Notes: generated from the sequence alone by a model not told the origin. Numbered from the stretch's first letter, positions 1-12,989 are shown. The stretch: 64,000 bases of DNA from Osedax fenrisi (GCA_964019155.1 OZ025243.1:20398033-20462032), one strand, 5' to 3'. Program-made: numbers and translations.

Positions 1-244
1 ATATATAGATCTTTCGGATTCTAGAAAATATACACAATTATATCAAATATATATATATATATATATATATAGAATTACATTTTTGTATATATATATATAT
101 AAATATTTATATATGTGTATGTAATACAATTTTAGTATAGATAAGTGTAGGACTACATCTACATGTGTACTTATATTTGTATTTATATTTATATTGTATA
201 TTCACCAATTTATATATAGGTATACAATTAATTATATGTGAAAG

Positions 245-276
<32 letters not shown>

Positions 277-299
277 TTATTTTGTTATAATTCCTATAT

Positions 300-922
300 T
301 AGTATGACCAAAGTAAAATTGCTAATCTTCAAAAGACACTAGCAGAACTAACTGAAGTTGTACACACATTTTCTAGTATTAAAGATACAATTGCTAGTCT
401 AAACAATACAGTTTCGATACTAACCAACACAATTTAAATACTAGACAACACAGTGAATTCTAAAAATATTAAAATTACTTTACTAGAAAATAGAATAAAT
501 AAACTAGAACAATACTCGAAAAAGTCTAATATAATTATAACTGATAATTCTGGTTATTTAGAAACAAAAAACCCACGTAATACATTAATTGAATTTTCAA
601 AAATAAGTTGGACACAAAAATCAATTATTTAGATATTGTTGAAATGCATAGACTACCTACAAGAAATGAACAACAATATAAAACGATTATGAAGTTTCAT
701 TTTAACGAAACTAAATTCAACTTATTAAAAAACTCAAAAAAACTCAAAGATACAAACATTTACATTAACGAAGATTTGACAAAATTAAACTCTGAAATAT
801 ATTACAGAGCAAGAAAATTAAGGAAAGATAATAAGATTTTTAATTATTGGAGAGTAAATGGAGTTACTTTTATACAAAATAAAGAAAAAAACAACAAAAT
901 ACAAATTGAAAGTCTAGACTAA
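300..922 (+). pseudogene. ORF1 remnant of element A
   Basis: The first part, up to about 590, reads as a heptad-rich coiled coil ending in LENRINKLEQYSKKSNIII, a motif typical of ORF1 proteins of this group. It contains one stop and then shifts frame. The part from 608 to 922 (about 104 codons) is an open C-terminal domain that includes LKDTNIYINEDLTKLNSEIY. It matches the corresponding part of element B (LKDTNIYINDHLTKYNSEIF), which supports an RNA-binding ORF1p identity. It is a pseudogene. Confidence 0.75.
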
Positions 923-1455
923 TTTTAAATACATAAAATAAAAATATAAATTATTTTTCCATAAATGATATTCCATTTGTTAGTTTTTTTCTGGTAGAGT
1001 TTTATTTATTTAGTTTTATTTATTTTTGTTATCTTAATCATTTTTATATTAAATAAATTTATATTAATAAACTTTTTATTTTTATTTATAAATAGCTTCT
1101 AATTATATAAAATCACCATTGATTTATATAAAAATAATAATGATGATGATGATAACATTTGATGTTGATACTCATATAATTTTAATTTTATTTGATTTTT
1201 GTTATTGTTTGTTTATATTGTTCTTCGTAAAATTACTAAATCAAACTATATATATTTATATTTACTGTTTTTTTTTGTTCTCAAATATTCCTCATTATAT
1301 AACTTATTTCAAAATTGATAAACTATAATTATTTAAAAGACGTATACAGCTTTTATTCTTTTATTATTACTTTTATATTGATCTTAATTCCTATTTTTTT
1401 AATATGTATGTTTATATTTATATATTTCATTTTTATTATTTTTTATATTTAAATA

Positions 1456-3460
1456 ATGACTGATACATTGATTAGTGATCCTACAATTTATTGTGATCCA
1501 AATAATGTTGATATTAATTTTAATATATCTTCTCCATATTTGTCAGATTTTAATAATCATAAGTTATCAATTATTCAATTAAATGGTAGAAGTTTGATAA
1601 CAAATTGTGATGCTTTACACATTTTATTATCTACAATTAATTCAAAATTTGATATTATTTCCATTTGTGAAACATGGTTTAATCAATATAATTTACAATT
1701 ATATAATATTGAAGGTTATATTTCGTTTCATACAACTAGAATTGATAAACATGGTGGAGGTGTTGTATTATATATTAATAGTAAATATAAAACTAATAAA
1801 ATTAATCATTTATCATATAGGGGAAAGTAACCTAATACGGACACTTTAACAATAAATTAACAATAAGTCTTAACATTTTATGACTCGTTATTTGTATTCA
1901 AAAATTACAATATATTAATATTTTATGATTATAGATATTATTGTGATTTTAAAATTTTATTTATTCTTTTAATTCCATAGATAACGGGGTGTCCGTATTC
2001 GGTACCCATGTCCGAATACGGACACCCTTTGTTATAATACGGATACCCTATATACCACTAGATAAACTATATAGTATTGATAAATTAATCTGACAAACTA
2101 CAATTACATTATTTATAATTAATTTCATGAAAAATGTATTCTAATTTAATTAGTTAATAATATATTTATTTTTATTATTTTTTAATTAATAATACAATTT
2201 AAGTATCTACATAATAACATTTTTTAATTTATCTTTATTGGTGGTATTAATATTATAACGTAGGCGATTTTTATGAATACCAGAAGAGTTCATACGCTGC
2301 GCGCTGATTTGTTATAGGGTGTTCGTATTAGGAACTTGTATGACCTCTAGATATATGCTTATAACTTAATGAATATTTGATAACAAATATAGAAATTATA
2401 TATATAATTTTAGAATGCTTTATTTTTTAATAATAAATGTTATATTTTATATCGATACATTTTTATATTCTTGAGAATGGTTTAAGTTGAAATTTGTTTT
2501 CATAAATTTAAAAACGTAATAAAAAAATCACTTTATTGGATATATCAGCAATATTTTGAATAATAAAAAAATAAAAAAATACTTTTTTAGACTATTTATA
2601 TAATTATAATTATGAATATTATATTAATTATAAATTTTTTGTAGGATTTATGGTTTCTGAGATACCGAGAGTGTCCGTATTCGGTTACTTTACCCTAGTA
2701 ACTCATGTATAGATTGTATCACGGTTGAAATAGAATTAAGTATTACAAATATAATTATTAGTTCAATATATAGACATCCATCGTTAAAAAAAGATTCTTA
2801 TTTATGTTTAAATACTTTTATTGAATCTTTAGTCAAGTTCAAAATAAGCAAATTATATTATGCGGTGACTTTAACATTGATTTACTTGATGATAATATTC
2901 ATACAAATAATTTTTTAAATACACTTCAATTAAACAATTTATTTCAATCTATTAATAATCCAACTCGTATAACAGACAAAACTGCAAAATTAATAGATAA
3001 TATATTTTATAATGGAAATTTATCTAATATATGTTCAGGTATCTTACAATATGATTTAACTGACCATTTACCATTATTTATTATATTGGATATAGAAAAT
3101 CACAAAATAAAAAATGTTAAAAAAATAAAAAAACAAAATCACAATATTAATAATCAAAATAATATATTAAAATTTAAAAATAACCTTGAAAAAACAGACT
3201 GGTCATTTATAAAATCAAATGATTTTAATTATTCTATGGAGTTGTTTTTAAATTATTTTATCAAATTATATGACAAAACTTGTAGTGAAATTAGACATTT
3301 ACAAAATAATCGTATAAAATCACAGTTACCCTGGTTTACAAAAAATATTAAAAATGCATGTAAAAGAAACAAAAATTATATATTAAATTCATTAATGACA
3401 AAAGTTTTGAAAATCTTATTCGATACAAAAAATATAAAAATAAGCTTACTAGTATAATAC
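1456..3460 (+). pseudogene. Endonuclease domain of element A ORF2, interrupted
   Basis: The N-terminal part (1456-1820) starts with an LNGRSL-like EN motif and contains ICETWFN and GGGVVLYI. The reading continues after the inserted DNA element at 2699 with ITVEIELSIT and SSIYRHPS. After a frameshift near 2840 come CGDFNIDLLDDN, NPTRITDKTAKLIDNIFYN and DLTDHLPLFI, the AP-endonuclease catalytic motifs (GDFN, SDH/TDH). It is broken by the 875-bp insertion and by at least one frameshift. Confidence 0.8.
1821..2695 (+). mobile_element. Inverted-repeat DNA element (MITE-like) nested in element A
   Basis: The terminal inverted repeats pair GGGAAAGTAACCTAATACGG on the left with the complement of CCGTATTCGGTTACTTTACCC on the right, about 24 bp with few mismatches. 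A TAG (or TA) duplication at 1818-1820 and 2696-2698 marks the insertion. Taking out the element and one TAG rejoins the endonuclease frame. The interior has no coding capacity but repeats the TIR core GTGTCCGTATTCGG several times, including an internal palindrome at 1985-2030 and a variant near 2318. A TA duplication would fit a Tc1/mariner-like origin. Confidence 0.8.
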
Positions 3461-3492
3461 GAAAATGCAAAAAAAATATTATACAAATTCAC

Positions 3493-5262
3493 TTGATAAG
3501 AAGTAAGACGATTAAAAATACAGGGTCTATATTAAATTCTATAATTAATCCGAGAAAACCCAATTTATTAAAAATTACGATAAATATTAATGGAAAAGAT
3601 TGTAATGAGTCTACAATTTCAAATAAAATGAATTATCATTTCACTCAAATAGGTAATAAACTAGCTAATAAAATTGATGATATGCCTAACAAATCATTTC
3701 TTGATTATTTAAATAATCGAAATTTTAATTCTATGGTTTTATCTACTATATCAGCTAGTGACATTTATTTAGCCATTAATAATTTTAAACCTAACGTTTC
3801 TCGAGATGAACTTGACATATCCATGAAACTTATTCAAGAAATATCATCATCTATTATAGTTCCTTTAATGAATATGTTTAATAAATCATTTGATAATGGA
3901 TTATTTCCTAGTTTTTTTAAAAGATCTAAAATTATCCCTATTTTCAAATCTGGTGATTGTAACGATTTTAATAATTATAGACCTATTTCATTTACCTTAT
4001 AATTTTCAAAAATTTTAGAAAAATTATTTTCAAATAGACTTTTATCTTTTTGTAATAAATTCAATATTATTAATGATGAACAATTTGGTTTCAGACAAAA
4101 TATAAGTACACTGAACTCAATTGAAACATTACAAAACAAAGTTATAGAATCTTTGGACTCAAATAAATATTGTGTAGGATTGTTTGTAGATCTAAAAAAG
4201 GCGTTCGGTACTGTCAACCATAGCATTCTAATTAATAAACTGTATTATTATGGAATAAGATGGAAACCTCTTGATTGTTTGCTTATCAATCTTAACGACA
4301 GATAACAATTCGTACAATATAATGAAAGTAAATCTGATATATATAATATTTGTTATTGTGTACCACAAGGTTCTATTCTTGGACCATTACTGTTTTCTAT
4401 ATTTATTAATGATATGATATTATGTTCTCCAGAAAATAAATTCATATTATTTGCTGATGATACTAATGTAATTATTAGTGATAAATCATTTAATAATCTA
4501 AATTATAAATTACAGTCAGAATGTGATGACATTTTTCTATGATCTAAACTTAATAAATTATCCATAAATATAGATAAAACGCATTGTATGTCATTTAAAA
4601 ATGATATAATATTTAATATAAATATAGATAATACACTTTTATCTCAAGTAACTTCTACAAAATGTCTTGGAATAAATCTAGATACTTGTTTAAATTGGAA
4701 ATTTCATTTTACTTATCTTAAAAATTAATTATTAAAATTTTGTGGATCATAAAAAATATTTCATACTTTGTAAATACACCTGCCATGATCAAACTATAGG
4801 CTACCTACTATGCTTTCTTTTATCCACATATAATTGTATGTATAGAAATATGGCGTCATGGTTATGTATCAAACTTAAATAGCATATATTTAATTCAAAA
4901 AAAGATATTAAAAATAATTGTTAATAAACCAAATGATTTTAAACTGTTTCTTTATTTAAGGAAAATAAAATATTATCTTTATATGATATTTGTAAGTATA
5001 AGACTTGCATTTACATGTATAAAATATTCAATAAATTGTGCCATCCTATTATTTTAAATCATTTTACAATGACATCAAAAAAATATTTAATACCAGGAGT
5101 AACTGTGATTTTATTCAACCTTATTTTAAATATAATTATATGAATAATACCTTAATTACATTCGGACCAAGACTTTGGAATGATTTAAGTATAGATATAA
5201 GAAAGTCAAATTCTTTATCATTATTCTGTAAAAATCTTAAAATAATTTTATATAATACTTAG
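3493..5262 (+). pseudogene. Reverse transcriptase domain of element A ORF2
   Basis: The order of RT blocks is visible: KRSKIIPIFKSGD and NNYRPISFTL (block with YRPIS), then a stop. Next come FSKILEKLFSNRL, VGLFVDLKKAFGTVNHSIL (the D-x-x-K-A-F motif), VPQGSILGPLLF and FILFADDTN, the catalytic FADD box. The C-terminal tail includes LITFGPRLWNDLSIDIRKS before the stop at 5262. There are stops at about 4000, 4303 and 4540, plus frameshifts after 4700. It is unmistakably a retrotransposon RT and is dead. Confidence 0.88.
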
Positions 5263-6043
5263 TCTATTTTAATGCATTTATTTTTAGTTTAAATTTTTAT
5301 TGAATATATTTGACTTATGATAATATTTTTTTATAATTTTGATTTTATTTATTTGACACTATAAAAATATAAATTTTGACTTTATAAAAAACTGACTTTT
5401 TAAAAATTATTATATATGATTTTAAGATTGTATTATCTTCTATTTTATTTTTACATTTTTTGACATTAAATAAATTACTTTGGGTTATATATTTTTCCGT
5501 ATGAACATCGAATATTGTTAACATATATTTATTTAATATATTTTCTTATTTCTTCTCTTTTTTTCTCTTGTTTCTTTTACTTTTAAATGTTGGCTATCTC
5601 ATATTTAGTTCCACTATGTTATATTTTAATTTATATTATTTAATAATTGATGTATTAGCTTTTAATTTTATACTTTTATCATTTATTTATATTATTACAT
5701 GATTACATTATTATATGATGATTACATTTAGTTACATGATAAGTTTCATTATATTTTATTATATATTTTTTTATTTGTATCATATATATGTAAACAGGAA
5801 GTTATAAGGTTAAATACCTCGAAAATCTTCTGAATATTTTATTTGTCCTTTTATTGTTTTTTTTTCTCTCTTGCAATGATTGCAATAATAAAATATATCT
5901 TATCTTATAATATTATAAAATTAGTATTTATTTATAACTATTATCTAAATGAAACTTATCATGTTAATAAAGGGGTAATTGTCTCAATAAGCGACATTGC
6001 TTCTACAATTACCTTGGCATTGCCTAAAGCTGATAATAATAAT

Positions 6044-6094
<51 letters not shown>

Positions 6095-6500
6095 GTATTC
6101 ATATATAATCATTATAATTTTACATCTAACAATTTTCATAAAATTAAAGAAATTAAAACTATAAGATCTATGTCCTACTTCTAGATATTAAAAACATATG
6201 CAACTTATCAACAATGTATGATATGTAGAAAGTATGTATATAGACAGAGCTATGTATACATAATAATATAGATGTAATGTTAATATATTGAACAATACCA
6301 AAATTAATTAAATTGTCATTAATTAATGTTAAGTCCTATAGTATATCCAGGGTATATATCCAGGGTATATATCCAGGGTATCGGAGTAGATGACTATAGT
6401 ATTACTTGTTTTTGTTATGTGCACTATAGTATAGACTAATGATGCAGTAAATGATGCCAGTCAAATCTAAAGCATGATGCAGTCTCAGTATCTGGTATAC
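5263..6500. other. Element A 3' UTR and AT-rich flank
   Basis: This is T-rich 3' untranslated sequence of element A, ending about 6045 in a GATAATAAT-type tail that runs into a (TA)n tract at 6047-6092. It is followed by unique AT-rich sequence and three tandem copies of TATATCCAGGG at 6349-6380. No gene was seen. Confidence 0.5.
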
Positions 6501-6504
6501 CTAA

Positions 6505-6997
6505 AGTCTCAACTCGGCTCGGGCTTGTTTTGTTAGAGTCTCAACTCGGCTCGGGCTCGATTGGCTAGAGTCTCGTCTCGGCTCGGGCTCGTTTTTTTTC
6601 CGATAATGAAAGTCTCGGCTCGGCATCAATAACCAAAAGTCTCGGTTTGGAATCAAATTCTCGGTATTATTTACACCACTAGATAAAATGTACATTATTA
6701 TTCACTGAATCGCAAGTTGGCGCAGATTATTTTTTTTAAATTGATGTAAATGTGAAATATATAAAAATTAGTATTAAAATGTAATTTCAAAAAAGCATCA
6801 TTTCGACTCGGTAATGTTTATTAAAAGTCTCAACTCGGCTCGGGCTCGTTTGACTAGAGTCTCGGTTCGGCTCAGGCTCGTTTGGCTAGAGTCTCGGCTC
6901 GGCCTGGGCTCGTTTTTTTTTCCAAAAATGAAAGTCTCGGCTGGGCATCAAAAACCAATAGTCTCGGCTCGGCATCAAAAGCTCAGAATAATTTACA
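6505..6997 (+). repeat. Two direct copies of a GC-rich subterminal repeat block
   Basis: Positions 6505-6675 and 6821-6997 are direct copies built of short repeats of AGTCTCGGCTCGGGCTCGTT. Each ends in a segment resembling a hAT right end (ATTTACACCACTA and ATTTACATCCTA). They stand out because the surrounding sequence is very AT-rich. I read them as subterminal transposase-binding arrays left by a hAT-like element; no transposase is present. Confidence 0.55.
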
Positions 6998-7532
6998 TCC
7001 TAGTACATACCCTTCTCTCCCTTTAGGGAGATAAGGGGTAATATCAAGACAACCTGTAACCTCGAGATATATGGTGGTTGGTATAATACAAACGTAATAT
7101 GGGTTAGTATGAGCAATACATAGATAATCACTGAAATTATAGGGCAGTCATTAAAGTTGTTAGGTATGGGGTGTATACAGCTTTCTTAAGGGAAAGGTTT
7201 TCGGCAAGTCTATAGGTCTATATTAAGAAAATACGTGTGTAGGTGCGCACCTAAGTGTGTTATATTTTATAATTTGATAATTGTTTACTGTGTAAATTAG
7301 GATATCGCAGTGGTCAAGTTTAATAAGCATTCAAGATCACACCAACGATTTCAGTTGTATATTTCCTTAATACGTATTTATTTATTTTATTTGGTTGGTG
7401 TATACGTTATTATCACGTTATTTAATTACTGATAATGTTTTAGAGTACTATAGCTAGAGTAATACAATATAACATATGATGTATATTATTATCGTGGTAG
7501 TTATATATATACATAGGTTAGTTATATAGTAG

Positions 7533-7573
<41 letters not shown>

Positions 7574-8203
7574 ATAGCAGGGGAATTGTGATTTGTTGTG
7601 GAATATTATGCATTTAGTTTACTAGTTTTAAGTTCAGGAAGTAGTTACGAAATTATATATTGAGGTAAATAATGATATGGTATAATATATGTCGTTAATG
7701 GTTTATCAACAATAAGAGTTTCATTGATGTATATATAGCATCTCCGTTTGGAGAATAAACTAAACGATTATATATATATATTGTGATATTATTTTAACTT
7801 TCTTTCGATATCATTATTTGATGTTATTATTATATTATTTATATTATTATTTATATTAATTATATTATTTATATTATGTTATCTTTGCGTGTTATACCAG
7901 TACTGGTGGTATTCTTTTACTATATTAGTATTTTAAATAAACCACCCTTTCCAATATATATATATATATATATATATATTGCACTTCCATGGAAGTATAT
8001 AATGTATTATCATCTGTACATGAGTATTTGTATATGTCATATAACATATACGTATGTTATATGAGTCATGTTTTTTTTTTGTTAACTATTTAATTAATTT
8101 ATTAATTTAATTATTTATTTTTATATATTCTCAACACTTGTGAGATTTTAAAATATAACGAGTGTCTAAATAAATAATTACCTTACCTAATTACCTTACC
8201 TAT
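6998..8203. other. Intergenic AT-rich stretch without a gene
   Basis: It holds a degenerate copy of the 40-bp palindrome at 7044-7085, (TA)n tracts at 7537-7570 and 7955-7979, and nothing coding that I can support. Confidence 0.5.
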
Positions 8204-8735
8204 GTGATATGGCCTCCTGAAGATAAAGGAGGTCATGCATATACGTATGTTATATTAGTCATGTGATATGGCCTCCTGAAGATAATGGAAGTCATGCATA
8301 TACGTATGTTATATGAGTCATGTGATATGGCCTCCTGAAGCTAAAGGAGGTCATGCATATACGTATGTTATATTAGTCATGTGATATGGCCTCCTGAAGA
8401 TAAAGGAGATCATGCATATACGTATGTTATATGAGTCATGTGATATGGCCTCCTGAAGATAAAGGAGGTCATGCAAATACGTATGTTATATTAGTCATGT
8501 GATATGGCCTCCTGAAGATAAAGGAGATCATGCATATACGTATGTTATATGAGTCATGTGATATGGCCTCCTGAATCTAAAGGAGGTCATGCATATACGT
8601 ATGTTATATTAGTCATGTGATATGGCCTCCTGAAGCTAAAGGAGGTCATGCATATACGTATGTTATATTAGTCATGTGATATGGCCTCCTGAAGATAAAG
8701 GAGGTCATGCATATACGTATGTTATATGAGTCATG
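8204..8735 (+). repeat. 59-bp minisatellite, about 9 copies
   Basis: Nine head-to-tail copies of a 59-bp unit start with GTGATATGGCCTCCTGAAG. Each unit contains an inverted pair, GGCCTCC and GGAGGTC, around a loop, so each could form a small hairpin. Units differ at one to three bases; at one junction position they carry either TTAGTCAT or TGAGTCAT, the latter matching the AP-1 core TGAGTCA. The array runs into shorter ATGACTCAT and ATGAGTCAT repeats up to about 8800. Confidence 0.9.
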
Positions 8736-8879
8736 TGATATGACTCATATGATATGACTCATATATGACCCATGTGACTCATATAATATGAGTCATATGG
8801 TATGACTTGCATTTCTTATGTAGTAGGCTATAGTTATAGTCGTAATATCAGATGAATACTTTCAGAGAAGTAAATGTCC

Positions 8880-9183
8880 AAGGACGCTTTATTTAGGTAT
8901 AAACACACACTCACAAACACACAAACACAAACACATACACACACACACGTGGGAACCACGTTGTGGGTGGGTATAATGCAGGTGTGAATAATTGGTTAAC
9001 CTTAATCAGAATACCTATTTGTCAGAAATGACATAATTAATTGATCGAACTTAATAATTATTATATGCTTGATTTTAGTTTAAAGTTGCTTATGATTGAA
9101 AGTTTTAAATAACGAATATATATCACGTATATTACTGTATCAATATTACATTTTTGTTTTTGTATGTAAGTATGCAGGTATGC

Positions 9184-9225
<42 letters not shown>

Positions 9226-9310
9226 ATATATATATATATTGGTATATATATATATTGGTATATATTGATTATTAGTATACACACACTAACGGTATAGTAT
9301 AGCGTATAAT
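8880..9310. other. Microsatellite-rich intergenic sequence
   Basis: It contains (CA)n-like repeats at 8900-8950 and (TA)n tracts at 9185-9260. No coding sequence was seen. Confidence 0.45.
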
Positions 9311-9352
9311 ACCAAGACCTCCTATAACCTCGAGGTTATAGTAGGTCTTGGT
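9311..9352. repeat. Dispersed 40-bp palindrome, copy 1
   Basis: A near-perfect palindrome: ACCAAGACCTCCTATAACCT followed directly by its complement, with one mismatch. The same palindrome recurs at 10134, 10241, 49651, 49954 and 50050. It is flanked by GTACAGTGTATAGTA-type sequence, also a feature of the copies near 49650. Confidence 0.85.
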
Positions 9353-9575
9353 AGTACAGTGTATAGTATAATATGTAGTATAGTGTACATTACAGTGTAT
9401 AGTACATAGTATACAGTGTATACACACTATCGTTTATAGTACAGTGTAATTGGTCGTATACTATAAACCAAAAATATACACATATATATACTTACATACT
9501 TATACACAAACACAAATGTTGTATTGGTACTATAGTATGCTCGATATATATCAGTGTATACCCTATGCACATGTA

Positions 9576-9619
<44 letters not shown>

Positions 9620-10133
9620 TACGTATAATATAGTATTATAATATTTATGTAACCTTTTAATGCCTTCGTTATTTGATAAATGAATTAAATGAGCTATTAT
9701 TTACTAATTTACTAATAAGTTTAACAAAATAAAATAAAATTTTATATTTAATTAAAATAAAATTTTAAATTAAATCTCGCTTAATATACGTAATTAACAG
9801 TACATTACTTAACTACATAAATTAACCGTACATTAATATTACATTACTAACATACACCTACACGTACTGTTAGCAAATCACTTTTCTATTAGTATGACTA
9901 GTGCTTCTTTATGATTAACATTGTACATTGTACAATGTACATTGTACATTGTACATTGTACATGCATGAATACCATGAACTAGATATGCGTGTCGGACGT
10001 ATGTTAACTTAGTACGTGACAAACGTAACTAATGTATACTGATGTAAAGTAACCTATCACCCACTTTTAAAATATAGTGACTCTGATTAGATTTTAAATA
10101 TAATTTTCTGATTACAATCGTTGATACCTCTTC

Positions 10134-10169
10134 CAAGACCTCCTATAACCGAGGTTATAGGAGGTCTTG
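10134..10169. repeat. Dispersed 40-bp palindrome, copy 2
   Basis: CAAGACCTCCTATAACC, then GAGGTTATAGGAGGTCTTG, with no loop. Same family as copy 1. Confidence 0.85.
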
Positions 10170-10240
10170 CCTCTTCTAAGGGTGCGTTTATTGCACAGTA
10201 CCAACGTATACGTTCCAGCATCTCATCCGTATGCCTATAT

Positions 10241-10286
10241 CAATACCTCCTATAACCTCGCCCTGAGAGGTTATAGGAGGTCTTGA
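10241..10286. repeat. Dispersed 40-bp palindrome, copy 3, with a short loop
   Basis: The arms ACCTCCTATAACCTC and GAGGTTATAGGAGGT are separated by a few bases (GCCCT). It abuts a different 39-bp palindrome that starts at 10287. Confidence 0.8.
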
Positions 10287-10325
10287 TTATATACAGGTAA
10301 ACTCAGAGTTTACCTGTATATAATA
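10287..10325. repeat. 39-bp perfect palindrome
   Basis: The arms ATTATATACAGGTAAACTC and GAGTTTACCTGTATATAAT pair perfectly around a single A. It lies directly beside palindrome copy 3. Confidence 0.8.
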
Positions 10326-10379
10326 CATTGTACGTCGTCGGTACTACCTTTTGTACGTCCCATTCTAACATCCCAACGT

Positions 10380-10465
10380 ACCATGTCAGACGGCCCATGT
10401 GTATGTGTATAGGTAAATGTAGATGATACGTTGATATGTCTACGAAAAATACACCCATATACGGG

Positions 10466-10521
<56 letters not shown>

Positions 10522-11800
10522 ATATATTATTATATAATTATTATTATATATATATATATATTATTATATATTATAATATATACGATTTTCTATTGTGTAT
10601 ACACATATACAAATATAATTGGGATATTGGTACGTTGGTACATTGGTTTGTATACATAAAAACGTATCATATGTATTTACATGTATAGGCATACCTAATC
10701 ACATAAGTACCTAAGTATACTTAAGGTATACCTAAGCATACAGATTGGACGTTGTAATATTGGTAGGGTTAAAAAAAATGTCTACGTTACAAAAAAACTC
10801 TTGCTAACTTTGGATGTCGGTACGTTGGTATGTTACGAACCAATAATATAATCTACTATAATGGTAACTTTGTTCATAAGGATTTATAAGATTATAGATA
10901 TTAGAGTTAATCACATATTTTATTTATCATTTTTAGTTTTCAAATATAAATATTTTGTATTGATAGGCAATATATTAATAATCTGTCATATTAAAACATA
11001 CACAATATATAATACCTGTGTATTTCTATTAAATGTTAATTTAAAATGTATCACATTCCATAATTTAATATGATAAAATAACAGAATGTTACAATATTAT
11101 ATTTATAGTGATTGTATGCATGACCCTACATGGTACATGACTATATATGAATTAGTATAATATATAAATTATTATATATTAATTTATATTAATAATATAT
11201 ATTAATTATATATTAATTAAATTATATATATATATATACATATATAATATAAATTATATATTGTGGTAATAAATTACAAATTCTTATAAATAAATCGAGG
11301 ATCCAGAATACCTAATGTACTTTAATTATTAAATTCATCAAAGATTTTGCGAAGCACCTTTGGATCCGGCTTTGGATAATCTTTGAATTCATATATTCAC
11401 ATATAATAGAAGTAAATAAATTTGTTTGTAAACAATTGATTTTCATGTTCATTTTAAATATTTATTTTTTATATAATTATATTATTATATCCATATAAAT
11501 AATATTATATATTTAGACTATAATAATGGTAGGTAACTTATTCAATATACATTAAATATATATATATATAATAGAATATATTATATAATACATACTCACT
11601 ATCTAGCTAACGATGGATTGTAAGGTTATGGTTACCATAATCATTATGATAATGATTTAATAATTATGATAACCATTATCATAATGGTACGTACATTTAT
11701 TAAATGATTTAATTTAAAATTACGTACCGTAATTCGCACATTGAAAATTAAAAATCAATACAATTCATATTTTATTTAAAGAATATTACTAGGGCAACGG
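10380..11800. other. Intergenic AT-rich stretch
   Basis: It holds (TA)n at 10471-10515, a hairpin around 11337-11390 (CAAAGATTTTGCGAAGCACC against a matching right half ending AATCTTTG), and a palindromic segment at 11615-11690 built from TAATCATTATGATAATG. No gene was seen. Confidence 0.45.
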
Positions 11801-11810
11801 TATCAAGATA

Positions 11811-12439
11811 ACTTTACGACCAGTAGAAAAATTCGACTCATATATGTCCATCGATCGTAAAGTTAATTTGATATGATATAAATTATATAGCCTATAATAA
11901 TTAAATCGACATCCGTCGATATTTAACATCACTTGGGTGTATCGTATTATATGTATAGATGTCCGCATATCGTAAAGTTAATCTTATATGCAAACTACAA
12001 TACGATCAAATTAATTTTACGTAAATTTCCGCTGATCGTAAAGTTCATTTGATCCAAGTAACGTATTAGTAGTATATAGTAGAACCAATATTTGTATATC
12101 TATAATTATTATATTACTATTACAATAATTATTATAATTATTGTAATACTATTACTAATAATTATAGATATAAAATAGTGGTCCTACTATATACTACTAA
12201 TACGTTGCTTGGATCAAATGAACTTTACGATCAGTTGCTCTTAGAGTTAATTTGATTAAATTGTAGTTTAGCATATAAGATTAACTTTACGATATGCGGA
12301 CATCTATACATATAATACGATACACTCACGTGATGTTAAAGATCGACGGATATCGATTTAATTATTATAGCATATCAAATTAACTTTACGATCGATGGAC
12401 ATATATTATCGTCGCATTTGTCTGCTGATCGTAAAGTTC
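11811..12439. mobile_element. Fold-back element with long inverted arms and repeated AACTTTACGATC motifs
   Basis: Two arms of about 300 bp are inverted copies of each other, centred near 12140. The left arm reads from AACTTTACGACCAGTAG and the right arm ends with the complement, CTGCTGATCGTAAAGTT. Within the arms the 12-mer AACTTTACGATC, or its complement, recurs at about 60-100-bp spacing (for example 11853, 11969, 12036, 12219, 12283, 12382, 12427). There is no coding capacity. This is a Foldback- or MITE-type structure; the superfamily is unknown. Confidence 0.8.
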
Positions 12440-12872
12440 TGATTATGATTATTATATTACTATTAATAACTAGTAATATAATAATTATAGATATAAAATA
12501 TTTTATATCTATAATTATTATATTACTATTACAATAATTATTATAATTATTGTACTAATAGTAATATAATAATATATACTGTAGGATCAACATAAATGTA
12601 TGATTAACGGACACATTTGACGGACATCGAATTCCGTCGATCGTTATGTTAATTTTATTGCATTGTATTTTAGAATATGCGATACCAACTTTACGATATA
12701 CGCACATCTGTGCAGGTACACACACTGTAAGTTATACACTATATAATACAATACAATCATGTGAACTTAATGATCGACAGACATCGATTTCCATTGTATA
12801 GCATATACACTTAACTTTACGATCGACGGATATCGATGTCCGTCGAATTTTCCATTGATCGTAAAGTTCTGT
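12440..12872. mobile_element. Second, partial copy of the fold-back element
   Basis: It resembles the right arm of the element immediately before it, with the same order of blocks: AATTATAGATATAA, GGATCAAC, CGTCGATCGTTATGTTA, AACTTTACGATATACG, AACTTTACGATCGACGG, and finally TTGATCGTAAAGTTCTGTTG. This suggests a nested or tandem copy that has lost most of one arm. Confidence 0.65.
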
Positions 12873-12989
12873 TGATCCAAACTGTTTAATACAGGAACTG
12901 TTAACTCGATGACAATTATTTAAGATATCAACATTAAATATTAAAATTCTATTTTTATATTTTAATTTATAATAGTTATTTCATACATA

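Larger units (their letters stand above)
300..6050 (+). mobile_element. Decayed non-LTR retrotransposon (jockey/CR1/L2-type), element A
   Basis: This is a two-ORF non-LTR retrotransposon. A coiled-coil ORF1 remnant (from about 300) is followed by the ORF1 C-terminal domain (608-922), then an apurinic-type endonuclease and a reverse transcriptase (1456-5262). The 3' untranslated region appears to end at a (GATAAT)-like tail near 6030-6050. Several in-frame stops and frameshifts make it non-functional, and a DNA element (1821-2695) interrupts the endonuclease. The ORF1 protein is clearly related to that of element B at the right end of the window, which lies in the opposite orientation. The outer boundaries are approximate because no target duplication was found. 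Confidence 0.85.
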
